Shown here one piece after another: positions 51,569 through 59,952 of a stretch of 64,000 bases of DNA. Below the pieces are notes generated by a model. The model saw only the letters and a program-made list of their open reading frames with translations, did not search any database and was not told where the DNA came from. A program made the translations under genes and the position numbers. Position 1 is the stretch's first letter. The number at the start of each line of letters is the position of its first letter. The stretch covers positions 4,402,001 to 4,466,000 of the forward strand of contig NZ_CP067089.2 in assembly GCF_016616095.2 (NCBI RefSeq), written 5' to 3'. Source of the stretch: Breznakiella homolactica. GTDB lineage: Bacteria; Spirochaetota; Spirochaetia; Treponematales; Breznakiellaceae.

Positions 51569-51905
51569 TAGTGGGGGAGCACAAAGTCTTTCAAGCCGGA
51601 AAGTACCCGGGAGGACCGGTTCTGCGGGTCCTGTCACAGAGAAATGGGTTTGGCTCCTCATCGGCCTTCGGCCTCGAAAGTCGCTCAAACCCATTTCTCT
51701 GTGACACCCGGCGTTACCAGTACGGCCCGGGGGCTTTCCGGATCAACCGGCTTTGTGCTGCCCTATCAGGAGGGCTGCTCCCCCTGCGCTCCAGCCTTGC
51801 CGAATTGTGTGTGGAGTTTTGCTCGGCAAAACTCCTAAAAGACTTGCCGGCAGAGGCGGCAAGTCTTACGCTACCCCCACTTCTGGTTCCTGGGGCCGGT
51901 TTATT
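51569..51905 (-). repeat. Dispersed promoter-abutting palindromic repeat, copy R6
   Basis: A full copy in reverse orientation. The central stem is a perfect 19-bp pair (51633-51651 with 51687-51705) with arms unlike those of other copies, round a 35-base loop with CGGCCTTCGGCCTCGAAAG. The outer ends are CCGGAAAGTACCCGGG and CCCGGGGGCTTTCCGG. The accessory block (51775-51905), read on the minus strand, gives CCAGAAGTGGGGGTAGCG, the AAGACTTGCC/GGCAAGTCTT hairpin, and GAGTTTTGC-CGA-GCAAAACTC, nearly identical to R8. It ends TGTGCTCCCCC at the argF -35. Confidence 0.88.
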
Positions 51906-52187
51906 GGTCTGTGACATTGGACTTCGCTTATCTCTGGTTTTGTGTGATATTCGATACTACCTACCGTTAGGTATATTATCCGGACTTAATCGGCTCTGCG
52001 ATGGCCAGATGCGGAAGCCTTTATAACAGCTGACATTACCAGATACCAGCATCGCACCTTCCAGAAGCAGTCTCACACACCCAGCACCCCGCGTTACCGT
52101 TTTCCGCCATGCTTCTTTGCCGCTTTTCCTTGCTGTTGCCCCGGGTTTCTGCCGAAACTGTAATTATACTGTAAAGGGACATATACC
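51906..52187 (+). other. Upstream region of the 918-residue protein gene
   Basis: About 280 bases with no gene. It contains a TetR-type operator inside a putative promoter (51950-51977), a reverse copy of the AGCGGCAAAGAAGCATGG motif (about 52101-52121), TATACT at 52165-52170, and AAAGGGA before the ATG at 52188. Confidence 0.5.
51950..51977 (+). promoter_or_regulatory. TetR-type operator within a putative promoter
   Basis: The 16-mer TACCTACCGTTAGGTA (51958-51973) is identical to the glgB-proximal operator at 60744. TTCGAT (51950-51955) and TATATT (51972-51977, spacer 16) flank it, so a bound repressor would block the promoter. The next gene begins at 52188. Confidence 0.65.
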
Positions 52188-54944
52188 ATGGTTCAATTGT
52201 TTTTTGGCCTCCGTTATCCTCACCAGCTCCGCAGGACCCGGCAGCGTCTCACCGCGGCCATGGAGGCGGGAATTGTTTCTACCATCGAGGCTTCCGGGGG
52301 TACGGTGGACCGGGAACAGAAATATATCGCCGCCCAGTTTGACAATGGGGCGGTCGCGTTCTGGCTCGATCTTCTGACGGTGATGGAGGACATCCACGGT
52401 ATTATCCAGGGGGCAGCCAGGAACCTCTACGGCCACAGCTGTATAATCGGCCGGAATATTCCGGAAGACAGTGTTTACCAGGTCCTCCGGGACCTCTCCT
52501 CGGGTGACGGGCAAACCGGCATCTGGTGTGACGAGGATCTTCTGCCTTTTCTTAAGTTTTACGCTGAATTCGGCAGTCCCCGCCGGCACAGTCTGCTGAA
52601 CCGGAGTTTCGTTCCGGTGACGGCATTCCGGACCGTGACGGAAACCGGCGGCGGCATTGCCCTGCGGAAAAATATAATGGAAGCTCTGGAGCAGCGCGGC
52701 TATGACCGGTACATGATCCTGATAGGACCGGAGTTTTCCGGTATCCGGGACGGTGTCTACCATTTCTGCCGGGAAAAGCTGGGGGACCTTCCTCCGTATA
52801 CTGTCCGGTTCGGCGCCGGCGGCCGGGGACTGAGCTGTTTTACCGATGCGTTCACCGGCGAATTACGGGACTTTCTGGCAGGATCAGCGCCGGAAGAGTC
52901 CCTCCGTGAGATGGATGAAATCCGGGAAATCCTTTCCCGGGAACGTCTCAGGGATGAATTTTCCGGTTATTTATCCGCCCTGGGGCAGCGTTTCATGGAT
53001 CTTCTCTGGGAAAACTATACAGCTGCCCTTGCCCGCAGCAATCTTGAGCCTGTCCTGATTCTGGAGAACATCCACAACGCGGACCAGTGCGCCCTGGATA
53101 TGGCCCTGGACCGGTGCAGGACAATTACCGGGAGCAATACCGGCGCAATCTACTGTACTTCCCGGCGGGAAGCGGGTCTTGAACTATGGAAGGACATAGG
53201 TTTCAGGATCCGGGTAATCAGCTTTCCGGAGAATTTCAACCCCGATTCACTGGGACGTTCCAGCGGAAACCCCCTGTGGTCCGGCGCGTCGGATCTCAGG
53301 GAAATCGCCTATATGTGTTTCCTTATGCGGCCGTATTTCCCTCCGGCGGACATGGTCAGGATTTTTGAAGAGGATGGGAAAAATCCCCGTACCATCGGCA
53401 AGGCGTTTTCCATGCTGTATCAGCTGGGGATTATCAACTGTTTTGATGATCCCCAGCCGAGGATCAGGGATTTCGATACCGCCACTGAGGAACTTTCGGA
53501 CGAACGGAAAAATCTGATCGCGTCCATGGTTCGGAACCGGATGCTCGTTTGGGTATCCCAGGGAAGGCTTCAGCCCTGCTACAACCTGATCCGGGCTCTG
53601 GCACGGCTCGGGGACCGGGGCAGCGATGATCTGATCCTTGACGCGGTTTGCCGGGATGTGATCGACGGAACCTACGGCAGTATCGAAGAGGATCTGGACA
53701 ATGAAACCTTCGGGGCCGTTGTGGGGGATGAACGGGTCCAGTCCCTGCGTTATATCGTGAGAACCCTGGCGGTGCTCATCCACGGAACGGAAGCAGAAAT
53801 AAAGGAAGTTTTTCTGTATCCGCCGCCGGAGGAAGCGCCGTCGCCGAGGTACCGGGCCTACATGCTTTCGAATCTTGCTACGTACCAGGTAGGAATAAAT
53901 GATCTCGAAACCGCCGCGGAATCCGTAAAGGAAGTTATGCTTCTCAGCCAGGAATCCGGCCGGATGCGGGGCCTTGCCCGGTCGTACCGGCTTTTTTCCC
54001 TGGTAAACCTGAGCCAGGGCCGGCTCAGCGACGCCATAGATTACCTCGACTTTGCCATGGATAACGCCGGACGTTCGGAGGATTTTGAGGAACTGGCGAT
54101 TTCTGTATATTATGCCGCGGGCACCCACTATTTATTCGGCAATATAGCCAAGGCCGAACGTCTGGCCATGGACGCGGAAAAGACGGCGCTTTCCTGCGGT
54201 CTCAGCTCCTGGGCGGACAGAGCCCGCTTCTTCCGGGGCAGGATGCTTTTTGAAAGCGGCCGCTATTCCGATGCGGCGGAACTTTTTTCGGCGATCACCA
54301 GCAATCCTGTGGGTCTCCTGAATGAAGAAGCCCGGGGGACGCTGGCGGCCTGGATATTCAGAACTAAAATATACCTTGGAAAAAGCGATACGGCGCCGGT
54401 TTCTCCGGCGGGGTGGGACGGTTCCCTTTTCGCGATTGAATCGGCGTATATGGCGGGAAAGTATGAATCGGCGGTGGAACTGGCGGACCGTATGCTCATC
54501 GACCTTCCGGATCAGGATTTTCCCTATATCGAACAGCCTGACTGGCGAAGCGGCTACGCCCAGTGCGAACTCCTGCTTTTTCCGAAAAAGGATTTCTGGC
54601 GGCGGATGATCAATACCTACCGGGCGCTTTCGCTGGGTAAAATCAGCCTGACCTCCGGCGGCGATACGGAACAGGCGATCCATCTGATGCAACATATTAC
54701 CCGGGACGAACGTTTTCCGGAAACTGACCCGAATGATGCGTTTTATTATTTTGCCCTGTACCGCATACTTCAGGAAACAGGATCCCATGAGGTAGACATG
54801 AATACCGCGGTGAGCATGGCCTTTAAAAAACTCCAGAAGCGGGCCAGCCGCATCGACAATATCGAAATAAAGCGGTCCTTTCTTTCAAAACATTACTGGA
54901 ACGAAGCCCTCATGTTCGCCGCCAAGGAGCACAAGCTTATTTAA
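52188..54944 (+). CDS. Large TPR-containing protein, STAND/cyclase-like architecture
   Basis: A 918-residue soluble protein with no signal or membrane helix. The N-terminal 100 residues (TIEASGGTVDREQKYIAAQFDNGAVAFWLDLLTVME) faintly resemble a class III nucleotide cyclase without its catalytic residues. Residues about 270-400 (EPVLILENIHNADQCALDMALDRC, GAIYCTSRREAGL) resemble the Walker B part of a STAND-type ATPase, but no P-loop is visible. From about 570 on, TPR-like helix pairs follow (YLFGNIAKAERLAMDAEKTALSCG, FESGRYSDAAELFSAI). Likely a signalling or scaffold protein. A TetR-type operator lies 220 bases upstream. Confidence 0.7.
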   Translation: MVQLFFGLRYPHQLRRTRQRLTAAMEAGIVSTIEASGGTVDREQKYIAAQFDNGAVAFWLDLLTVMEDIHGIIQGAARNLYGHSCIIGRNIPEDSVYQVLRDLSSGDGQTGIWCDEDLLPFLKFYAEFGSPRRHSLLNRSFVPVTAFRTVTETGGGIALRKNIMEALEQRGYDRYMILIGPEFSGIRDGVYHFCREKLGDLPPYTVRFGAGGRGLSCFTDAFTGELRDFLAGSAPEESLREMDEIREILSRERLRDEFSGYLSALGQRFMDLLWENYTAALARSNLEPVLILENIHNADQCALDMALDRCRTITGSNTGAIYCTSRREAGLELWKDIGFRIRVISFPENFNPDSLGRSSGNPLWSGASDLREIAYMCFLMRPYFPPADMVRIFEEDGKNPRTIGKAFSMLYQLGIINCFDDPQPRIRDFDTATEELSDERKNLIASMVRNRMLVWVSQGRLQPCYNLIRALARLGDRGSDDLILDAVCRDVIDGTYGSIEEDLDNETFGAVVGDERVQSLRYIVRTLAVLIHGTEAEIKEVFLYPPPEEAPSPRYRAYMLSNLATYQVGINDLETAAESVKEVMLLSQESGRMRGLARSYRLFSLVNLSQGRLSDAIDYLDFAMDNAGRSEDFEELAISVYYAAGTHYLFGNIAKAERLAMDAEKTALSCGLSSWADRARFFRGRMLFESGRYSDAAELFSAITSNPVGLLNEEARGTLAAWIFRTKIYLGKSDTAPVSPAGWDGSLFAIESAYMAGKYESAVELADRMLIDLPDQDFPYIEQPDWRSGYAQCELLLFPKKDFWRRMINTYRALSLGKISLTSGGDTEQAIHLMQHITRDERFPETDPNDAFYYFALYRILQETGSHEVDMNTAVSMAFKKLQKRASRIDNIEIKRSFLSKHYWNEALMFAAKEHKLI

Positions 54945-55124
54945 GCAGGCGCCTGCATTATATCATCCGGTACGGCCATGCTTCTATGTCGCTTTCGTGT
55001 ATACTGCGGGTGCCCTGTCTTTGAGGGGTTTCTGGGTATGGGGGTATTTTGGGGTATGTGGTTGCCGGGAGCGGTTGGCGCTGCCATCTCGGGTTCCGGA
55101 GCATGACCGGAAAAGCGGCCAATC
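54945..55124. other. Intergenic segment with second-family repeat fragment
   Basis: Contains the perfect palindrome GCAGGCGCCTGC (54946-54957), a reverse-orientation piece of the second repeat family (CCATGCTTCTATGTCGC near 54977, then GTATACTGCGGGTG), and G-rich sequence (GGGTATGGGGGTATTTTGGG near 55034). No gene seen. Confidence 0.45.
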
Positions 55125-55442
55125 CGGAGAACCCGAAGAGGGGGCAGCGTAAGACTTGCCGCCTCTGGCGTCAAGTCTTTTAGGAGTTTTGCGGAGCAAA
55201 ACTCCACAACTGGAGCGGCAAGGCTAGAGCCAGGGGGAGCAGCCCGCGTGGCAGGGCAGTACCGGGCCGGTTAAGCCGGAAAGCACCCGGGCCGCAATGG
55301 CAACGCCGGGTCTGTCGTATAAAACGGCTTTCGAGGCCGCAGGCCGACGCGCCGCCATCATCCCTCTTCCATGACAGGGCCCGCGGAACCGCTACTCCCC
55401 GGGTGCTTTCCGGATTGTCAGTCCCGGTGCTCCCCCGCATTA
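55125..55442 (+). repeat. Dispersed promoter-abutting palindromic repeat, copy R7 (central stem decayed)
   Basis: Has the AAGACTTG/CAAGTCTT hairpin, GGAGTTTTGC-GGA-GCAAAACTCC (near 55182-55204), a CCGGTTAAGCCGGAAAGCACCCGGG end, a central part whose arms no longer pair well, a loop in the inverted sense (GGCTTTCGAGGCCGCAGGCC), and CCGGGTGCTTTCCGG. It ends GGTGCTCCCCCGCATTA, immediately before the TTGACA of tRNA-Met. Confidence 0.82.
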
Positions 55443-55471
55443 TTGACAATCTCCGCCCTTTTTGGTACGGT
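55443..55471 (+). promoter_or_regulatory. tRNA-Met promoter at the edge of repeat R7
   Basis: TTGACA (55443-55448), 17-base spacer, TACGGT (55466-55471); start expected about 8 bases before the tRNA. Confidence 0.55.
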
Positions 55472-55486
55472 AATGCTCACATTCAA

Positions 55487-55559
55487 GGCGGCATAGCTCA
55501 GTTGGTAGAGCAAACGGCTCATATCCGTTCGGTCATAGGTTCAAGTCCTATTGCCGCTA
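55487..55559 (+). tRNA. tRNA-Met (anticodon CAT), elongator type
   Basis: Acceptor GGCGGCA pairs with TGCCGCT (one G-U), discriminator A. The anticodon arm is ACGG-CTCATAT-CCGT. The initiator features (unpaired 1-72, GGG stem) are absent. A lysidine-modified tRNA-Ile2 also has CAT and cannot be fully excluded. Confidence 0.93.
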
Positions 55560-55662
55560 TTTTTTCAATCCAATTTCCTGTCCATACCGGCGGGTGTTCA
55601 AAAAAAACGCACCCGCAGACACTTGCTGTTGACCGCAGATCCGCGTACAAACTACAATAAAT

Positions 55663-55752
55663 ATGAACGCCGAAAACCGGGTAACCGTTATGGTGTATTA
55701 TCAATTTAACGTGGACAGGCTCTTTGGTGGAAACCCCCGCAGCAGAAAATGA
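55663..55752 (+). CDS. Possible small leaderless ORF overlapping the methylase start
   Basis: A 29-codon frame (MNAENRVTVMVYYQFNVDRL then FGGNPRSRK) starts 4 bases after a good promoter: TTGACC (55629-55634), 18-base spacer, TACAAT (55653-55658). It overlaps the methylase start by 29 bases in another frame. It may be a leader peptide that couples or regulates methylase translation, or chance. Confidence 0.35.
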   Translation: MNAENRVTVMVYYQFNVDRLFGGNPRSRK

Positions 55753-56839
55753 ACCCTATCTTTCCCGGCAGCTCATAACGTACCTCGGCAACAAACGAAG
55801 CCTTCTGGGGTTCATCGGCAACGGACTCGGAATCGTAAAAAAACGGCTGAACAAAAAGAAGCTCCGGCTGTTTGATGTATTCAGCGGTTCCGGGATTGTC
55901 TCCCGTTTTTTTAAACAGCACGCGGAACTGCTCATTGCCAATGATCTCGAAAAATACGCGGAAATCATAAGCCGGTGCTATCTTTCGGATCCGTCGGAAG
56001 AGGAACTCCGGAAACTGCGCCAATACCATGAGGTTGTTTCCTTCAGACTCAAAAACGAACCCCTCAGGACTGGTATTATCAGCGAATTATACGCCCCCGG
56101 AGATGACCGCAGTATCCGACCCGGAGAGCGGGTTTTTTATACCCGCAGAAACGCCTGTTATATTGACAGCGCCCGGCAATATATTGAAGAAATAGCAGAG
56201 CCCTTCCGTCCTTTTCTTACGGCGCCGCTGCTTTCCGAGGCCTCTATTCACGCCAATACCGCCGGGGTTTTTAAGGGGTTTTACAAAGACCGCGCCACCG
56301 GTATCGGCCGGTTCGGCGGCAGCGGAGGAGATGCCCTTTCGAGAATCAAAGGGGATATCAGCCTGCCGTTTCCGGTTTTCAGCAGTTTTCCCTGCGAAGT
56401 CCGGGTCTGCCGCGAGGACGCCAATACGCTGGTCCCTTCTCTGGATGAAGTGGATGTGGCGTATTTCGATCCTCCCTATAACCAGCATCCCTACGGTTCG
56501 AACTATTTCATGCTCAACCTTATCTGTGACTATACCATGCCCGATGCGGTAAGCCAGGTTTCGGGCATACCCTCCGGATGGCAGCGTTCCGCTTTCAACC
56601 GGAAAAAAGAGGCCGCCGCGGCGCTGCGGAATCTGGCGGAAACCGTTAACGCGAAATATCTTCTTATTTCGTTTAATTCCGAAGGTTTTATTTCCCGCCG
56701 TGATCTTACGGTAATCCTGGAAAAACTGGGCAGGGTTGAGATCCTGGAAACCCGGTACAACGCTTTCCGCGGAAGCCGCAACCTCAGCAGCCGGGACATT
56801 CACGTTACCGAGTATTTATATCTGGTAGAAAAATGGTGA
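55724..56839 (+). CDS. D12-class N6-adenine DNA methyltransferase (orphan)
   Basis: A 371-residue Dam-like enzyme. The SAM-binding start is RQLITYLGNKRSLLGFI (FxGxK type), LFDVFSGSGIVSRFFK follows, and the catalytic DPPY lies in VDVAYFDPPYNQHPYGSNYF (near residue 250). The late region ENLAETVNAKYLLISFNSEGFIS-like stretch is typical. No restriction enzyme gene adjoins, so it is probably an orphan methylase or part of a repair or regulatory scheme. The start GTG at 55724 has GGACAGG upstream, but start choice is uncertain because the small ORF overlaps it. Confidence 0.9.
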   Translation: MVETPAAENEPYLSRQLITYLGNKRSLLGFIGNGLGIVKKRLNKKKLRLFDVFSGSGIVSRFFKQHAELLIANDLEKYAEIISRCYLSDPSEEELRKLRQYHEVVSFRLKNEPLRTGIISELYAPGDDRSIRPGERVFYTRRNACYIDSARQYIEEIAEPFRPFLTAPLLSEASIHANTAGVFKGFYKDRATGIGRFGGSGGDALSRIKGDISLPFPVFSSFPCEVRVCREDANTLVPSLDEVDVAYFDPPYNQHPYGSNYFMLNLICDYTMPDAVSQVSGIPSGWQRSAFNRKKEAAAALRNLAETVNAKYLLISFNSEGFISRRDLTVILEKLGRVEILETRYNAFRGSRNLSSRDIHVTEYLYLVEKW

Positions 56840-56871
56840 TCCTTCTATAGTTTATATCAAGGAAGTAAAAA

Positions 56872-58668
56872 ATGAAGAAAATCAGAAACACCCATATTGT
56901 CTGTACCATCGGCCCCGCTGTTGAATCTCCGGAAATCCTCCGTTCCATCATCCGTACCGGTATGAACATCGCCCGGTTTAATTTTTCTCATGGCAGCCAC
57001 GAATATATGGCTGCGGGCATGGCCCGGGTCAGGAGCGCTTCCGCCGCGGTGGGTATACCTGTCGCTTTGATGCTCGATACGAAAGGTCCCGAGATCCGTA
57101 CCGGAGCCATCGCGGACGATAAGACCGTAACTTTCCGGACGGGCGCTTCTGTGGATGTTATTGCCGAATCCGATGCCCGGCTTCTGTACGGTGAGGACGG
57201 CGCCTATACGACTTCGGCACGGATTACCGTCAGCTACGCTGAACTCGCCGACGATATCAAAATCGGCGCGCGGATACTTATCGCCGACGGGCTGATAGAA
57301 CTCGATGTGGTTGGCCTCGAGGACAGGCTGATCCGGTGTACCGTGGCAAACGGCGGCGAAGTCGGCAGCCGGAAAAATGTTAACATCATCGGAGTCCGCA
57401 CGCGGCTTCCGGCAATGACCGAGCAGGATAAAAAGGATCTCCTCTTCGGCCACGAAAACAATATGGATTATGTCGCCGCTTCGTTTATCCGGAAAGCCTC
57501 GGATGTTACCATGATACAGAAATACCTGGCGGAAATCGGATCGGATATGCCGGTGATCGCCAAAATCGAGGATGAAGAGGGCCTTGAAAATATTGAAGAG
57601 ATCATCCGGGTTTCTGCGGGGGTTATGGTAGCCCGGGGTGACCTGGGTGTGCAGATCCCCGCGGAACGGGTTCCGCTGGAACAGAAACGTATTATAAATC
57701 TGTGCAATCTCGAAGGCAAACCGGTTATTACCGCTACCCAGATGCTCGATTCCATGATACGCAATCCCCGGCCCACCCGGGCAGAAGCGGGGGATGTAGC
57801 AAACGCCATCCTCGACGGGACCGACTGTGTCATGCTTTCCGGTGAAACCGCCAGCGGGATGTTCCCCGAAGCGGCGGTGGAAGTGATGGACCGCATCGCC
57901 CGGGCCGTGGAAGATTCGGAAGAGTATTCCCACCATCTGGATGAGCGGCGCAGGGCCCTGGCGGATGATGATGACCTCACCCACGTTATAGCGGAATCAG
58001 CGTCCTGGACCGCCGATAAGATCGGCGCTTCCTGCCTTATCGTTCCCACCCTGAGCGGGAAAACCGCCCAGCTTGTCAGCAAGCACCGGCCCCGGCGGTC
58101 CATTGTCGGCGCTTCTCCTAATGAGCAGGTACGCCGGCGGCTTCTGCTGTACTGGGGCGTAGCGCCGGTTGCCGTGGTACAGCAGGATGATTCCGAAGCC
58201 ATGATCCAGGGCGCTATTGCCGCAAGCATCCAGGAAGGGTTTGCCGCTCCCCTGGATAAGGTCGTCGTTGTGGCGGGACTGCCGGTTAATTCACCCTTAA
58301 GCTCCAACAGCATCCGGGTCCATGTTATCGGCAATGTCCTTGGCCGGGGCAGCCGGGGATTCGGCGGGCGGTGTACCGGCCGTATCGTCAAGGCGCAGAA
58401 TCTCGATGAAGCGTCCCAGGTCCTCCGCAAGAAAGGTGGTGAAATTCTGGTTACCCATACCCTGGATGAGACATTCATCCCTATCCTGCGTATCGTTGAC
58501 GGGGTAATCCTGGAGGGGGCTTCGGAAATGTCGAAAAAACTCATCCGTACCGTCAATCCCCACATCGTATATGTTGCGGAAGTTCCCGACGCAATGACAT
58601 TCTTCGAAGAACACATAATTGTAACCTTGGACGGCGATGAAAAACTTATTTACGAAGGGAGTCTCTGA
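56872..58668 (+). CDS. pyk: Pyruvate kinase with extra C-terminal domain
   Basis: Last step of glycolysis: phosphoenolpyruvate plus ADP to pyruvate plus ATP. The 598-residue protein starts TKIRNT-like (KKIRNTHIVCTIGPAVESPEILRSIIRTGMNIARFNFSHG) and has VALMLDTKGPEIRTG, VIAKIEDEEGLENIEEII, VMVARGDLGVQIPAERVPLEQK and ATQMLDSMIRNPRPTRAEAGDVANAILDGTD. After the usual end (about 475) it has an about 110-residue extra domain (GRGSRGFGGRCTGRIVKA...) like the PEP-utilising mobile domain of Bacillus-type enzymes. AAGGAAG precedes the ATG. Confidence 0.97.
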   Translation: MKKIRNTHIVCTIGPAVESPEILRSIIRTGMNIARFNFSHGSHEYMAAGMARVRSASAAVGIPVALMLDTKGPEIRTGAIADDKTVTFRTGASVDVIAESDARLLYGEDGAYTTSARITVSYAELADDIKIGARILIADGLIELDVVGLEDRLIRCTVANGGEVGSRKNVNIIGVRTRLPAMTEQDKKDLLFGHENNMDYVAASFIRKASDVTMIQKYLAEIGSDMPVIAKIEDEEGLENIEEIIRVSAGVMVARGDLGVQIPAERVPLEQKRIINLCNLEGKPVITATQMLDSMIRNPRPTRAEAGDVANAILDGTDCVMLSGETASGMFPEAAVEVMDRIARAVEDSEEYSHHLDERRRALADDDDLTHVIAESASWTADKIGASCLIVPTLSGKTAQLVSKHRPRRSIVGASPNEQVRRRLLLYWGVAPVAVVQQDDSEAMIQGAIAASIQEGFAAPLDKVVVVAGLPVNSPLSSNSIRVHVIGNVLGRGSRGFGGRCTGRIVKAQNLDEASQVLRKKGGEILVTHTLDETFIPILRIVDGVILEGASEMSKKLIRTVNPHIVYVAEVPDAMTFFEEHIIVTLDGDEKLIYEGSL

Positions 58669-58740
58669 CAGGGCAGTTCCGGTGTACTGCGGCTTTTCCG
58701 CATTTTCCATGGGGGAAAACCGCATTGTGTTTCATTAAGA

Positions 58741-58769
58741 TTGACATATTTCCCCGGTAAAGCTAGACT
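58741..58769 (+). promoter_or_regulatory. Strong promoter for a leaderless gene
   Basis: TTGACA (58741-58746), 17-base spacer, TAGACT (58764-58769), seven bases, then GTG at 58777. The perfect -35 and spacing make this one of the clearest leaderless cases in the window. Confidence 0.7.
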
Positions 58770-58776
58770 TAAGCAC

Positions 58777-59169
58777 GTGAAAACTAAAAAGCATATTATT
58801 ATCGTAACGGACGGTACCGAAGCGGTCCAGAAAATTGCGGGCCAGATTGCTTCCGAGCTTAAGGATCACCAAGTGATATCCAAGACGGCGGATGATTTCG
58901 CCGCAACGGACCTGCTTCCGGCGGATATTTATTTTTTCGGCTGTGAAAAGGCGAAACCGGCTTTGTTTTCAGGGCTGGAAGAAGTGCTGCTTCACATAAA
59001 TCTGGTAGGACGGCCCTGCGGGCTGTTTACTTCCGGGGATGAAAAAGCCGTGAAATATCTCAGGAAGATGGTCCATGATTCGGAACTCGATGTTAACACC
59101 GATCCGTTTGTGGCCGGCGCATCCGGGGCTATTAAAAGCTGGGTCCGCAGCGTACAGCAGGGGAGCTGA
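58777..59169 (+). CDS. Small conserved hypothetical protein, flavodoxin-like fold
   Basis: A 130-residue soluble protein. KHIIIVTDGTEAVQKIAGQIASEL at the start and ADIYFFGCEKAKPALFSGLEEVL, then GRPCGLFTSGDEKAVKYLRKMV, give an alternating beta-alpha pattern like flavodoxins or nitric-oxide-type flavoproteins, though without a clear FMN loop. GTG start chosen from the promoter; an upstream TTG frame would start inside the -35. The apt gene begins 8 bases after the stop, so they share a transcript. Function unknown. Confidence 0.8.
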   Translation: MKTKKHIIIVTDGTEAVQKIAGQIASELKDHQVISKTADDFAATDLLPADIYFFGCEKAKPALFSGLEEVLLHINLVGRPCGLFTSGDEKAVKYLRKMVHDSELDVNTDPFVAGASGAIKSWVRSVQQGS

Positions 59170-59177
59170 ACATTCCC

Positions 59178-59711
59178 ATGAATACCGCATTTAATCTCGA
59201 TGATTACATCAGGAAAGTTCCGGACTTTCCAAATAAAGGTGTGCTGTTTTACGATATAACCAGCATCCTCGCAACCCCGAAGGCATTCAGATACTGTATC
59301 GACTCCATGGTCGATATTTACACGGATAAAACCATTGACGCTGTAGCCGCTATCGAAGCCCGTGGATTTTTGTTTGCCGCTCCCTTCGCGGACCGTATGC
59401 AGATTCCGCTTATTCTTATACGGAAAAAAGGGAAGCTTCCGGGCAAAACCCTCTCCAAGAAGTACCAGCTTGAATACGCTGACGCTGAAATCGAAATCCA
59501 TCCCGATGATGTTCCCTCAGGGAAGAGGGTGCTGCTCCTGGACGATCTCATCGCCACCGGCGGAACTTTAAAGGCTGCCACGGAGCTGATCGTTCAGTCC
59601 GGCGCGTCGGTACCCGAAATATTCGGTGTGGTGGGGCTTCCTTTTCTCAATTATGCCGCGGTTCTGGATCCGGTGCCCATTCGGACATTGATTCAGTACC
59701 ACTCGGAATAA
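59178..59711 (+). CDS. apt: Adenine phosphoribosyltransferase
   Basis: Purine salvage: adenine plus PRPP to AMP. The 177-residue protein has the family start FNLDDYIRKVPDFPNKGVLFYDITSIL, AAIEARGFLFAAPFADRMQIPLILIRKKGKLP, and the PRPP loop VLLLDDLIATGGTLKAATELI. The last 40 residues match usual length. Likely co-transcribed with the flavodoxin-like gene. Confidence 0.97.
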   Translation: MNTAFNLDDYIRKVPDFPNKGVLFYDITSILATPKAFRYCIDSMVDIYTDKTIDAVAAIEARGFLFAAPFADRMQIPLILIRKKGKLPGKTLSKKYQLEYADAEIEIHPDDVPSGKRVLLLDDLIATGGTLKAATELIVQSGASVPEIFGVVGLPFLNYAAVLDPVPIRTLIQYHSE

Positions 59712-59736
59712 GCCTGTAAATACATCACACTCCTGA

Positions 59737-59765
59737 TTGACTTTTTTTTTCTATGGTGATAATTT
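59737..59765 (+). promoter_or_regulatory. Promoter of the tRNA-Gln/tRNA-Glu unit
   Basis: TTGACT (59737-59742) followed by a T-rich spacer and GATAAT/TAATTT around 59758-59765, about 20 bases before tRNA-Gln. Exact -10 uncertain (spacer 15-17). Confidence 0.45.
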
Positions 59766-59785
59766 TTCTGTACCGTAAGGTCCAT

Positions 59786-59856
59786 TCCCCGGTTGTGTAA
59801 TGGTAGCACGGCAGACTCTGGATCTGCTTGTGGGGGTTCAAATCCTCCCTGGGGAA
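59786..59856 (+). tRNA. tRNA-Gln (anticodon CTG)
   Basis: Acceptor TCCCCGG pairs with CTGGGGA, discriminator A. The anticodon arm is CAGA-CTCTGGA-TCTG and the T arm GGGG-TTCAAAT-CCTC. Eight bases from tRNA-Glu. Confidence 0.95.
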
Positions 59857-59864
59857 TATTTTCC

Positions 59865-59936
59865 GGCCCCTTCGTCTATCGGTTAGGACATGAGATTCTC
59901 AATCTTAAAAGAGGGGTTCAATTCCCCTAGGGGCTA
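59865..59936 (+). tRNA. tRNA-Glu (anticodon CTC)
   Basis: Acceptor GGCCCCT pairs with AGGGGCT, discriminator A. The anticodon arm is TGAGA-TTCTCAA-TCTTA and the T arm AGGGG-TTCAATT-CCCCT. Confidence 0.95.
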
Positions 59937-59952
59937 TTGAGCTCTTTCAGAA

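Noticed and set aside
55663..55760. A frameshift joining the small ORF to the methylase
   Set aside because: The small peptide does not resemble methylase N-termini, and the methylase motifs are complete from its own start.
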